Source of the DNA: JAKFDK01 sp036676195
GTDB taxonomy: Bacteria > Bacillota > Sulfobacillia > Symbiobacteriales > ZC4RG38
Assembly (NCBI GenBank): GCA_036676195.1
Contig: JAKFDK010000044.1
Span: 15,198-79,197 of the forward strand
Direction of reading: 5' to 3'
Length of the DNA stretch: 64,000 bases
Made by a program: the position numbers and the translations under genes. The notes under the pieces were generated by a model. The model saw only the letters and a program-made list of their open reading frames with translations. It had not been told where the DNA came from and ran no database searches. This document shows positions 57,172 to 64,000 of the stretch, in pieces. Position 1 is the first letter of the stretch. Every line of letters begins with the position of its first letter.

Positions 57172-58420
57172 GATGACTGCCTCCACCCCTGCTGTCCGCT
57201 TTCCCACCTTCTTTGTTCTCCGCCTGGTCCTTATCTTCCCTGCCCCGGCGGTTTTCGTGCCCGTCGGGATTATCGGCGCGGTCACGCCCGTCGTGGTTGT
57301 CCGACTGCTCCCCCGACCGACCAGGGCCGGTGCGGGGTGCACCGCTTTCACCGGCTGCACCCGTATCGTCCTGCTCCCGGCCGGGGGCCTGGCCCTTGTC
57401 CCGGTCACCATCCTTGTCCCGGTCGGCACCCTTGTCCCGGTCGGCGTCCTTGCTCCGGTCGGCGTCCTTGTCCCGGTCCTTGTCCCGGTCCTTGTCCCGG
57501 TCGGCGTCCTTGCCCTTACCGGCGCCGCCGTCCGGATGTTCGTCCCGGTCCTTACCCTTCTGGTCCTGGCTGCCCCCCTCCGGCAACGCCGGATGCTGAG
57601 CGGCACCCTTGCTTTTCTCCGCCTGCAGCCGCACCACCAGATCCAGCACCTGCTGCGGCTCCCCCTGCTTCAGCACCTGTTTCAGGTGCCCCAGCTTCAG
57701 GCCGCGAATTTCCGCCGGGCTCAGTTGCAGGCTCGGGTCCAGGGATTGGGCCGCCTCATACTGCAGGTACTTCCCCAGGGGTACATCCAGGCTGTCGGCC
57801 CTGGCCTTGTCCCCGGCGGTGGCGCCAACGGTCCGCACCCGGGCCACGCCCTGGTACTTCTGCACCACCACCATTTCCACCGCCACCTGCAGCTTCTGCT
57901 CCAGGGCCTGCTCCTCGTCCGGGGCCAGCTCGGCCTGGCCGGTGGCCGGCGCCACCGTCACCATCACCGCCGCCTGAACCTCGCCCGGCTTCAGGTAACC
58001 CCAGGTAATGGCCAATTCTGTCGTCCTGGCCACCGTTTCTTCCACCAATCTCCCCTGCACCGGGCCCAGTTCAACCAGTAAGGCCTGCCCTTCCTCGTTG
58101 CGGGCCCGCCCGGTCACGACCCGGCCGGTGGCAGTGACTTCAAATTCCAGTGAAGGGTTAATGTCGACGGCGACCACGGCAATGGCCGGCCCGACCGGAC
58201 TGCGCAAAACAGACAGCGGCAGCACCACCGCCAGAATCACCGCTGCCGCCGCCAGCCACCACCAGCGGCTGCGGCCCTGCGCCGCGTCGGTAAAGGTGAC
58301 TTCCTCACCGACCTGAGCCGGCGCCGTCAGCCGGACCCGCCTGAATTCCCCGGCCGGGGTCATCACAATACCCTGACGGCCGCTGACCTCCAGGAGAACC
58401 CCCTTGCCCACGGCCCCCAC
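57146..58420 (-). CDS. rsgI: RsgI-type anti-sigma-I factor
   Basis: The 424-residue protein has an N-terminal cytosolic RsgI domain (about 1-50, KGVLLEVSGRQGIVMTPAGEF), one membrane helix (WWWLAAAAVILAVVLPLSVL), and an extracellular part beginning with the family signature VDINPSLEFEV. The C-terminal half is extremely acidic/basic low complexity with DRDK repeats (57394-57513). It should sequester the sigma-I factor encoded immediately upstream. In other bacteria the extracellular part senses polysaccharide or heat; no carbohydrate module is seen here. A GTG three codons downstream is an alternative start. Confidence 0.88.
   Translation of the reverse strand: MGAVGKGVLLEVSGRQGIVMTPAGEFRRVRLTAPAQVGEEVTFTDAAQGRSRWWWLAAAAVILAVVLPLSVLRSPVGPAIAVVAVDINPSLEFEVTATGRVVTGRARNEEGQALLVELGPVQGRLVEETVARTTELAITWGYLKPGEVQAAVMVTVAPATGQAELAPDEEQALEQKLQVAVEMVVVQKYQGVARVRTVGATAGDKARADSLDVPLGKYLQYEAAQSLDPSLQLSPAEIRGLKLGHLKQVLKQGEPQQVLDLVVRLQAEKSKGAAQHPALPEGGSQDQKGKDRDEHPDGGAGKGKDADRDKDRDKDRDKDADRSKDADRDKGADRDKDGDRDKGQAPGREQDDTGAAGESGAPRTGPGRSGEQSDNHDGRDRADNPDGHENRRGREDKDQAENKEGGKADSRGGGSHRGNADRKP
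57394..57513 (-). repeat. DRDK/DRDKDA low-complexity repeat within rsgI
   Basis: Imperfect copies of a 12- to 18-base unit (reading CTTGTCCCGGTC and CTTGTCCCGGTCGGC on the + strand) encode alternating Asp, Arg, Lys and Ala. The tract forms a highly charged extracellular tail. It looks like slippage-driven expansion. Confidence 0.9.
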
Positions 58421-58443
58421 CCCCTTGACTCCTGCTTACACAT

Positions 58444-59238
58444 CTACGTGGCTGCGGTGAAACGAACATAATGGCGCAAGTGGTAAAAGTCCTCGATCAA
58501 GATCAGCGTGACGGCAATAATGTAACGCCGCTGGCGCTCCAGGGTCTTGCGGCTGACATCCACCCGGGTCTCCAGTTCCTTCAGAGGTAACTCCTTGCGG
58601 GTCAACAGGTGCTGCCGCAGCAGCGGTGAATCAGCCATCACCCGTGCGCATGCCACCGCCCGGACCCGGGCGTCCTCGTGCCGGGGGCAGTCAGCCACCA
58701 GGTGCGAAAACTGAATACCGAATTCGCGCAGCCGGCGGGAATAGCGCTCGATCTCATCCCGGCGGTCCCGGGCCTCCTCCTCCGCACTATAGCGCTGGAT
58801 CGCTTCCCGCTCCTCCACCCCGGTCAAGGGATTTCCTTCCTCGTCGGCCGTTTCCAGCCCGGACAGGGGCAGTTCCTTTTTCCCACTTTGCCTGCGCAAA
58901 TGGTCGATCAGCCGGCGGCGGATGACCAGTTCGGCAAAGGCAATAAAACCGGCGCCCTTATCCGGGTCGTAACGGTCCACTGCTTCGTTCAGGGCCAGCA
59001 GCCCCACCGAAATCTCTTCATCCTGACCCACCCGCAGATAGCGTCCACAGACCTGTGCACCCACCCGCAGGACCAGTGGCTGATACTTCCGGATCAATTC
59101 CTCCCGCGCCGACCGGTCACCCTGGCGGGCCCGTTGCAGCCATTCCGCACGGATATCATCGGATGATGACGAAGTTTCCCCGCCAAGGCCGAACAGCCAC
59201 GCACCCAGGATCGCCAATAACCCCGGCAAGGTCTTCAC
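58444..59238 (-). CDS. sigI: RNA polymerase sigma-I factor
   Basis: The 264-residue alternative sigma factor is of the SigI type. The region 2 motifs ELIRKYQPLVLRVGAQVCGR and EEISVGLLALNEAVDRYDPDKG are clear. The C-terminal SigI-specific domain includes SHLVADCPRHEDAR, LPLKELETRVDVSRKTLERQR and the closing LILIEDFYHLRHYV. It is encoded 23 bases upstream of its presumed anti-sigma factor. SigI controls heat or polysaccharide responses in Bacillus and clostridia; targets here are unknown. Confidence 0.92.
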   Translation of the reverse strand: MKTLPGLLAILGAWLFGLGGETSSSSDDIRAEWLQRARQGDRSAREELIRKYQPLVLRVGAQVCGRYLRVGQDEEISVGLLALNEAVDRYDPDKGAGFIAFAELVIRRRLIDHLRRQSGKKELPLSGLETADEEGNPLTGVEEREAIQRYSAEEEARDRRDEIERYSRRLREFGIQFSHLVADCPRHEDARVRAVACARVMADSPLLRQHLLTRKELPLKELETRVDVSRKTLERQRRYIIAVTLILIEDFYHLRHYVRFTAAT

Positions 59239-59424
59239 CCCGCTCTGCCGATATTCTTCGTGGACTGCCGCACTGAATCAGGGGGTCGTGGCCGTACGGC
59301 GGCATCGCCGCCGCGTTTTGGCCGCGTGACATCGGGACAGCACCCAAGCGCTGCCTGGTCACGGCGAACGGGGGACGCAATCTTTAACGCAGGCGGCCTA
59401 ACCCGTTGGCCAGGCTCCTCCTCC

Positions 59425-60471
59425 TTAGAACAGGCGGAACTGCTGCGGGTTGTTACCCGCATCCTCCGGGTACGGGCGGCCCAGGTATTCATACGACAGA
59501 CGGGTGGCAACCCGCCCGCGGGGTGTGCGCTGCAGAAAGCCCATCTGCATCAGATAAGGCTCGTACACGTCCTCGATGGTCTCGGCCTCTTCCGACGTGG
59601 CCGCCGCCAGGGTCTCCAGGCCCACCGGCCCGCCGCCGTATTTGTCAATCACCGCCAGCAGCATTTTCCGGTCCACCTGGTCCAGGCCGAGCGCATCAAC
59701 CTGCATCAGTTCCAGGCCGTCTTCCGCCACCTGCCTGGAAATGCGGCCGTCGGCCCGTACCTGGGCAAAGTCACGCAGGCGTTTGAGCAGGCGGTTGGCA
59801 ATGCGCGGCGTACCGCGGGAGCGGCGGGCAATTTCCATGGCCCCGCCCGCCTCCACCGGAGCGCCCAGGATCCGGGCCGCCCGAGTGATGATCAGCACCA
59901 GTTCCTCATGGGTATAGAACTGCAGTTGCTGCACAATGCCAAAGCGGTCACGCAGGGGCGAGGTAAGGGCGCCGAACCGGGTGGTGGCGCCGATCATGGT
60001 AAACCGGGGCAGGTCCAGACGCAGGGTCTTGGCCGCCGGACCCTTGCCCAGCACCAGGTCCAGGCTGAAGTCCTCCATGGCCGGGTACAGAACCTCTTCC
60101 ACCTGCCGGGGCAGGCGGTGGATCTCATCAATAAACAGGATGTCCCGGTCCGACAGGTTGGTGAGAATCGCCGCCAGGTCGCCGCCATGGGTAATGGCCG
60201 GCCCCGACGTGGTCCGGATATTCACCCCCATGGCACCGGCAATGATATGCGCCAGGGTGGTTTTGCCCAGACCGGGCGGCCCATAGAGCAGGACATGGTC
60301 CAGGGCGTCACCCCGCGCCCGTGCCGCTTCGATATAGATAGAAAGCTCTTCCTTCACCCGTTCCTGGCCGGGGTAATCGGCCAGACGCTGGGGGCGCAGA
60401 CTGGTATCCAAACTGCCGTCTTCGGGGGTCGTACCGCCGGAGACGAGCCGATCTTCGGCCAAGGGTGCCAC
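59425..60471 (-). CDS. ruvB: Holliday junction branch-migration helicase RuvB
   Basis: The 348-residue AAA+ motor has Walker A YGPPGLGKTTLAHI, Walker B LFIDEIHRL, sensor region MIGATTRFGALTSPLRDRFG and the arginine finger in that segment. The C-terminal winged helix contains YLMQMGFLQRTPRGRVAT. The GTG start has only a weak ribosome site. It works with RuvA and RuvC, encoded just upstream. Confidence 0.97.
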   Translation of the reverse strand: MAPLAEDRLVSGGTTPEDGSLDTSLRPQRLADYPGQERVKEELSIYIEAARARGDALDHVLLYGPPGLGKTTLAHIIAGAMGVNIRTTSGPAITHGGDLAAILTNLSDRDILFIDEIHRLPRQVEEVLYPAMEDFSLDLVLGKGPAAKTLRLDLPRFTMIGATTRFGALTSPLRDRFGIVQQLQFYTHEELVLIITRAARILGAPVEAGGAMEIARRSRGTPRIANRLLKRLRDFAQVRADGRISRQVAEDGLELMQVDALGLDQVDRKMLLAVIDKYGGGPVGLETLAAATSEEAETIEDVYEPYLMQMGFLQRTPRGRVATRLSYEYLGRPYPEDAGNNPQQFRLF

Positions 60472-60513
60472 CTGCCTGTTCCCAACTGCCGTTGCCGAGT
60501 GGCCGGCGGGATT

Positions 60514-61149
60514 CTACGTTGCCTTGCGGGTCCCCAGCCAGCGCAGGGTCTGGCGCACCAGATCGGCGGCCTGTGCCCCGGCCGGAACCTGTGGTCGCAC
60601 CGCTTCCAGGGCCTGTCCGGCATCCATGCGGGTGTAGCCCAGGGCCACCAAAGCCTCCAGCGCCTCGGCCCAGGCCAGGGTCGCCGGGTCACCGGCACCG
60701 GCGGTTGCCGTGGCCAGCCCCGGTTGTACCGGCGGGGCCACCGTGGGTGTCCCCAGCCGGTCCCGCAGCTCCAGCAGCAGCCGCTGCGCCGTCTTCTTGC
60801 CCACACCCGGCAGCCGTGTCAGATAGGGCACATCTTCAAAGGCCACGGCCCGGCGAAACTCCTCCGGGCTGGCGGCCGATAAAATGCCCAGGGCCACTTT
60901 CGGCCCGATACCGGTCACGCCCAGCAACACGTGAAACAAATCCAGTTCCCCGTGATCCAGAAACCCGTAGAGGGTAATGCTGTCCTCCCGCACCTGCATG
61001 GAAGTATGCAGCATCACCTCAGTTCCGGTGCCGGGCAGCCGGCTGCGGGCGGCGGCTGACATGTAGGCCAGGTAGCCCACACCGTTTACGTCGACCACTG
61101 CGAAATCAGGACCGGCATGCTGCAGCCGGCCCCGCACAAATGCAATCAC
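60514..61149 (-). CDS. ruvA: Holliday junction DNA helicase subunit RuvA
   Basis: The 211-residue protein has an N-terminal OB fold (FVRGRLQHAGPDFAVVDVNGVGY), two helix-hairpin-helix motifs (LLGVTGIGPKVALGIL and LTRLPGVGKKTAQRLLLEL), and the C-terminal RuvB-binding helices (DAGQALEAVRPQV). The GTG start overlaps the ruvC stop by four bases. It binds four-way junctions and loads RuvB. Confidence 0.97.
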   Translation of the reverse strand: MIAFVRGRLQHAGPDFAVVDVNGVGYLAYMSAAARSRLPGTGTEVMLHTSMQVREDSITLYGFLDHGELDLFHVLLGVTGIGPKVALGILSAASPEEFRRAVAFEDVPYLTRLPGVGKKTAQRLLLELRDRLGTPTVAPPVQPGLATATAGAGDPATLAWAEALEALVALGYTRMDAGQALEAVRPQVPAGAQAADLVRQTLRWLGTRKAT

Positions 61150-61658
61150 CGCCCGCTCAGCCCTCCAATCCGTTCTTCCAGCGGCCGGGACTGCAGACAG
61201 GTCAGCGCCACGGCGAGGGCATCGGCCACGTCGTCGGGCCGGGGCACTTCCCGCAGATTCAACAGCACCTTGACCATTTGCTGCACCTGAGCCTTGTCGG
61301 CCCGGCCCCAGCCAGTCACCGCCTGCTTGACCTGCATGGGCGTGTACTCGGCCAACGCCAGGCCAGCCTGCGCTACCGCCAGCAGGACGACGCCACGGGC
61401 CTGGCCCACGTGAATCGCCGTGGTCACGTTACGGCCAAAAAATAACTCTTCCACCGCCACCACGTCCGGGCGGTGGCTATGGATCAGGTTCAGCACGCCT
61501 TCATACAGCCGGAGCAGGCGCTCCTGAGCCGGCATCCCCGCCGGGGTCTCCAGTTTGCCGTACTCAACCGCCCGGTGGCGGCCATGCTCGCCCTCTGCCA
61601 CCCCGTAACCCATCAGGGCAGTGCCTGGATCAATCCCAAGTACCCGGATGGTGCGCAC
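61146..61658 (-). CDS. ruvC: Crossover junction endodeoxyribonuclease RuvC
   Basis: The 170-residue RNase H-fold resolvase has the acidic residues in VLGIDPGTALMGYGV (Asp), VAVEELFFGRNVTTA (Glu) and RPDDVADALAVAL (two Asp). I chose the GTG at 61658 directly after GGGGGGAG; reading further upstream lacks a ribosome site and similarity to the family. It heads the ruvC-ruvA-ruvB cluster. Confidence 0.95.
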   Translation of the reverse strand: MRTIRVLGIDPGTALMGYGVAEGEHGRHRAVEYGKLETPAGMPAQERLLRLYEGVLNLIHSHRPDVVAVEELFFGRNVTTAIHVGQARGVVLLAVAQAGLALAEYTPMQVKQAVTGWGRADKAQVQQMVKVLLNLREVPRPDDVADALAVALTCLQSRPLEERIGGLSGR

Positions 61659-61684
61659 CTCCCCCCGCCTGTGGCAAAGTTCGA

Positions 61685-61712
61685 CCCCCGGCAAAAGCTT
61701 TCCTGCCGGGGG
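61685..61712. terminator. GC hairpin in the ruvC/LCP divergent region
   Basis: A perfect nine-base stem CCCCCGGCA/TGCCGGGGG with a ten-base loop lies 27 bases upstream of ruvC. Without a T-run it may be an attenuator or a barrier between the divergent transcripts. Confidence 0.4.
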
Positions 61713-61742
61713 CGCGCACACGTTCGGTGGGATCCGCTGCTA

Positions 61743-61772
61743 TTGTCGATCTAGACCAAGCAGTGATAGAAT
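61743..61772 (+). promoter_or_regulatory. Candidate sigma-A promoter for the LCP gene
   Basis: A -35 TTGTCG (61743-61748) and -10 TAGAAT (61767-61772) are 18 bases apart and lie about 85 bases upstream of the LCP start codon. The hexamers match at four and five of six positions. Confidence 0.45.
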
Positions 61773-61854
61773 CACTACGTACCGCCATTCATAGCCAGGC
61801 GAGGTGTGCCTCACCCCGCCCTAATGTTCTGTACGCAACCAGAGGAGTGATACC

Positions 61855-62796
61855 ATGGCATTGGCCCATGCCAATGTCCGGCCACCGCAGCGCCCGCGCC
61901 TGCATCGGGGCCTGGTGGTGCTAAGTATGCTGTTGATTCTGGCAGCCATTATCCTCAAGGGCTACCAGGTAATTGCCGGTTCCGGCCAGCCCCTGAACGT
62001 GCTCGTGATGGGCACCGATGAGCACAAGACCCGCACCGATGTGGTGATCCTGGCCCACTGGGAACCCCAACACCATCTCCTCAACCTGATCTCCCTGCCG
62101 CGGGATACCCGGGTGAACATTCCCTGCCCCAAGAACGTGGACATCTGCATGTCTCCGGATAAACTCGCCCACGCGCACCACTACGGCAGCATGACCGACC
62201 AGGGCCCGCAACTGGCAGTGGTCACGGTCGAGCAGTTCCTGGGCATCAAGATCGACCACTACGTGGTCATCGACTTCGCCGGCTTTGAAAAGGCGGTCGA
62301 AGCCCTGGGCGGACTGACCATTGACGTGGACAAGAACATGGACTACGACGATCCATACGCCACTCCCCCCTTAAAAATCCACCTGAAAGCCGGTGTGCAG
62401 AAACTGAACGGCCAGCAGGCCCTGCAGTTTGTGCGCTTCCGCAATGACGAAATGGGGGATATCGGGCGCATTCAGCGCACCCAGAAATTTTTCCTGGCCT
62501 TGCTGCACAGCCTGCAGGACTCGGGCAACATCGGCCGGCTCCCGGCAGTGGCCACCAGTCTGCTGCCCTTTGTGCAAACTGACCTGGATGCCGGCAGCGC
62601 CCTGGCGCTGGCCCGGGCGGGTGAAAACCTGACCCCGGAAACGTTGCAGACTGTCGCCCTGGCCGGCGAGGCCAAGTGGGAAAACAACATCTGGTTCTGG
62701 GTCGCCAACGAAGATCGGAAGCAGGAAATCGTGCAAAACTATATTACCAACGTACAGCCCCAGGCCGCACCGCCGGCGTCTGAAAGCGACCAATAG
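61855..62796 (+). CDS. LytR-CpsA-Psr (LCP) family cell-wall ligase
   Basis: The 313-residue protein has an N-terminal membrane anchor (GLVVLSMLLILAAIILKGY) and an extracellular LCP domain. Typical parts are LNVLVMGTDEHKTRTDVVILAHW, ISLPRDTRVNIP with the conserved Arg residues, HYVVIDFAGFEKAVEALGGL and the late LQFVRFRNDEMGDIGRIQRTQKF (split here by its central Asn). LCP enzymes transfer wall teichoic acids or other glycopolymers from lipid carriers to peptidoglycan. It is monocistronic with its own terminator. Confidence 0.92.
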   Translation: MALAHANVRPPQRPRLHRGLVVLSMLLILAAIILKGYQVIAGSGQPLNVLVMGTDEHKTRTDVVILAHWEPQHHLLNLISLPRDTRVNIPCPKNVDICMSPDKLAHAHHYGSMTDQGPQLAVVTVEQFLGIKIDHYVVIDFAGFEKAVEALGGLTIDVDKNMDYDDPYATPPLKIHLKAGVQKLNGQQALQFVRFRNDEMGDIGRIQRTQKFFLALLHSLQDSGNIGRLPAVATSLLPFVQTDLDAGSALALARAGENLTPETLQTVALAGEAKWENNIWFWVANEDRKQEIVQNYITNVQPQAAPPASESDQ

Positions 62797-62812
62797 GCCG
62801 ACAAAGCATCGG

Positions 62813-62848
62813 CGCCACCCCTGCCCAATGGGCCGGGGTGGCGTTTTA
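62813..62848. terminator. Bidirectional rho-independent terminator
   Basis: A nine-base stem CGCCACCCC/GGGGTGGCG (62813-62821 and 62835-62843), with inner GCCC/GGGC pairing, is followed by TTTTA. It ends the LCP transcript. The last codons of the converging bofC-like gene overlap its T-run. Confidence 0.9.
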
Positions 62849-63301
62849 TTGCCAAAGCGTCGGACGCAGGGACAGCGGTGGTGCCGGTTCCGAATCCGGC
62901 GGCGATTCCGGTTCCGACCAGCGGCTGACTTCCGGGCAGCCCGAATCGGATTCGGCCGCCAACACCACCAGGCCGGGTGAGTAATGATTCACCTGCCAGT
63001 GGCCGTAATAAATCGACAGGTCCTGCCTGGTCATGCCCTGCAGGGCACCAGGGGCGGGAACCTCCACCTCCTCCGTCTGGGCGCACGACCGGTAGTAGCG
63101 CCGGTAGCGGACCTGGGTCTGGGGCCCGATGGCCGGACCGGCCGGTTCCGGGGTCAGGCGCGCCTCCGTCGCCGGCGGCCGGTCGGCCGGCGGGAAACCG
63201 TCCCACCTCGCCGCTCTGGGATACACGAGCCCGGCCCCGGCGCCCAGGGCGGCCGCCATTGGCACCAGCAACCAGATCGCGCGCCAGAAAAGCCTGTGCA
63301 T
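62846..63301 (-). CDS. BofC-like protein
   Basis: The 151-residue protein has an N-terminal signal/anchor (IWLLVPMAAALGAGAGLVY), a Pro-rich spacer, and a C-terminal segment with the BofC pattern: PGALQGMTRQDLSIYYGHW followed by VNHYSPGLVVLAAE. BofC restrains sigma-K activation signalling in Bacillus and is often encoded near ruv genes, as here. GGGGAGG precedes the ATG. Similarity is limited to the C-terminal domain, so the assignment is moderate. Confidence 0.68.
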   Translation of the reverse strand: MHRLFWRAIWLLVPMAAALGAGAGLVYPRAARWDGFPPADRPPATEARLTPEPAGPAIGPQTQVRYRRYYRSCAQTEEVEVPAPGALQGMTRQDLSIYYGHWQVNHYSPGLVVLAAESDSGCPEVSRWSEPESPPDSEPAPPLSLRPTLWQ

Positions 63302-63404
63302 GCCATTCCTCCCCGAAGGACAGCCAACAGCAGCAGGTGCCGGGCATAGTGTACCCCACTTTGCCCGGCACCATCCCCATGACCGTCGCCGGGGCCGGAA
63401 AAGA

Positions 63405-63848
63405 TCAGCGCAGGTCGATCCATTCGCCCTGTTGCTGATCCTGTGTCTTCAGGTTACTCCGCTCGATCTGGCCGCCTGCGATCCGGAATGCCTGCACATC
63501 CGCCGGTTCCTTGGCCAGGGAGACGATCACATAAAAAGCTTCCTGATAGTGGGCCATCGCGACATCAGTCTGTGACGGGTAAGCGGCGGTGGTGGGGTGG
63601 GAGTGATAGATGGCCACCAGTTCCTCCCGACCCAACAAAACATCCTGCATGGCTTTATGCTGGTCCGCCATGTCAATCTGATACCGGCTGGACGGATGCG
63701 GGTGTACGTTGCGCATGGCAAACGCCCGACGCACCACGCCGTTCTTGCCCGTCATGATGCCACAGGCTTCCTTGGGCCAGTCTGCCCGGCACTGCGCCAG
63801 CATCCGGTCAAACAGGTGGCGGGGAATGATCAGCGTCTTTGCCGCCAA
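63405..63848 (-). CDS. JAMM/Mov34 (M67-type) metallopeptidase
   Basis: This zinc isopeptidase-like protein of 147 residues from a TTG at 63848 (longer reading to 63935 is possible) opens TLIIPRHLFDRMLAQ. It contains PKEACGIMTG with the catalytic Glu, and the zinc motif HSHPTTAAYPSQTDVAMA (H-x-H-P ... S-x-x-D). Bacterial JAMM proteins release ubiquitin-fold sulfur carriers from adducts or process their tails. That is of interest because a MoaD-like protein with a tail beyond Gly-Gly is encoded at 15454, though no link is proven. The gene ends in a 20-base sequence repeated at the window edge. Confidence 0.85.
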   Translation of the reverse strand: MAAKTLIIPRHLFDRMLAQCRADWPKEACGIMTGKNGVVRRAFAMRNVHPHPSSRYQIDMADQHKAMQDVLLGREELVAIYHSHPTTAAYPSQTDVAMAHYQEAFYVIVSLAKEPADVQAFRIAGGQIERSNLKTQDQQQGEWIDLR

Positions 63849-63940
63849 CGCACTCGCCAGCCTTCCCCTGGTTAGTGAAAACTGCCGTCCCGATTGTACA
63901 TTATGTAAATTTATCACCAGACGTGCAGACCACAAACCAC

Positions 63941-63979
63941 CGACGGGTGCCGATTCCGCCCAGGCGGAGGCACCCGTCG
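63941..63979. terminator. Hairpin between two JAMM-like genes
   Basis: Arms CGACGGGTGCC (63941-63951) and GGCACCCGTCG (63969-63979) enclose a second small stem TCCGCC/GGCGGA. Read leftward it follows the stop of the truncated gene at the edge by two bases, so it likely terminates that gene. Confidence 0.6.
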
Positions 63980-63980
63980 T

Positions 63981-64000
63981 TCAGCGCAGGTCGATCCATT
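63981..64000 (-). CDS. C-terminal end of a probable second JAMM gene (cut by window edge)
   Basis: The last 20 bases are identical to 63405-63424, the 3' end of the JAMM peptidase gene. They would encode the same WIDLR-stop terminus, followed leftward by a terminator-like hairpin. A tandem duplicate continuing beyond the window is the simplest explanation. With only six codons visible it could instead be a short repeated segment. Confidence 0.45.

Noticed and set aside
56821..58081. Overlapping open frames of about 385-395 codons on the + strand
   Set aside because: They are antisense to spoIID and rsgI. Their Pro/Arg- or Val/Leu-rich content mirrors the DRDK repeats on the coding strand.
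59260..60882. An open frame of 540 codons on the + strand
   Set aside because: It is the antisense shadow of ruvB and ruvA, both of which have complete catalytic motifs on the other strand.

Overview
The window looks like chromosomal DNA of a GC-rich, endospore-forming, probably anaerobic Bacillota (Firmicutes). Sporulation-linked genes (spoIID, a bofC-like gene), a sigI/rsgI pair, the ruvC-ruvA-ruvB ... queA-tgt-yajC order, strong GGAGG ribosome binding sites and frequent GTG/TTG starts all point that way. A Symbiobacterium-like or deep clostridial lineage is my best guess, not a firm assignment. No rRNA, tRNA, CRISPR array or insertion sequence was seen.

1-18.4 kb, anaerobic acid catabolism. 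A branched-chain/aromatic acid ABC importer (livH, livM, livF, reading leftward) diverges from an IclR regulator and a four-subunit 2-oxoacid:ferredoxin oxidoreductase (gamma-delta-alpha-beta). There follow a Crp/Fnr regulator, a Ni/Co transporter behind a perfect dyad operator, two iron-sulfur proteins, a divergent GroEL paralogue lacking the key ATPase aspartate, and a second IclR regulator. A PAS/AAA+ sigma-54 activator then faces a molybdopterin oxidoreductase operon (FeS subunit, NrfD-type anchor, MoaD-like protein, catalytic subunit) that has a near-perfect -24/-12 promoter. The combination resembles the phenylacetyl-CoA to phenylglyoxylate to benzoyl-CoA route (PadBCD plus PadEFGI), though the substrate is inference.

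18.4-25 kb, mixed housekeeping. It holds a PH-domain protein, an MFS carrier, a peroxiredoxin whose catalytic position is an in-frame TGA followed by a SECIS-like hairpin (a probable selenoprotein), 5-formyl-THF cyclo-ligase, an ASCH protein, biotin carboxylase, and an HPPK-like protein without catalytic aspartates.

25.1-28.4 kb, an AT-richer island. It encodes two hydrophobic peptides with both an N-terminal membrane/signal segment and a double-glycine leader, a membrane-anchored C39-type peptidase (frameshifted), a two-TM peptide, a Yip1-like membrane protein and a second frameshifted gene. The island sits between accB and accC.

28.4-34.3 kb, leftward methylmalonyl-CoA operon: thiolase, both methylmalonyl-CoA mutase subunits, epimerase, carboxyltransferase and biotin carrier.

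34.7-45.2 kb, the most unusual region. A sigma-A promoter and a c-di-GMP-I (GEMM) riboswitch with terminator precede a secreted subtilase carrying eleven FAWTDA repeats. Close behind, in the same direction, come two membrane HD-GYP proteins fused to anti-sigma-type serine kinases, two PP2C phosphatases, two STAS antagonists and a FapA protein. This looks like a partner-switching network joined to c-di-GMP turnover and placed behind a c-di-GMP sensor.

45.3-64 kb. A giant multidomain bacillopeptidase F-like protease, a proline-rich small protein and glutamate dehydrogenase are followed by a leftward block: yajC, an acetyltransferase, tgt, queA, spoIID, rsgI, sigI, ruvB, ruvA, ruvC. An LCP protein reads rightward. 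A bofC-like gene and a JAMM peptidase end the window, and an apparent second JAMM copy is cut by the right edge.
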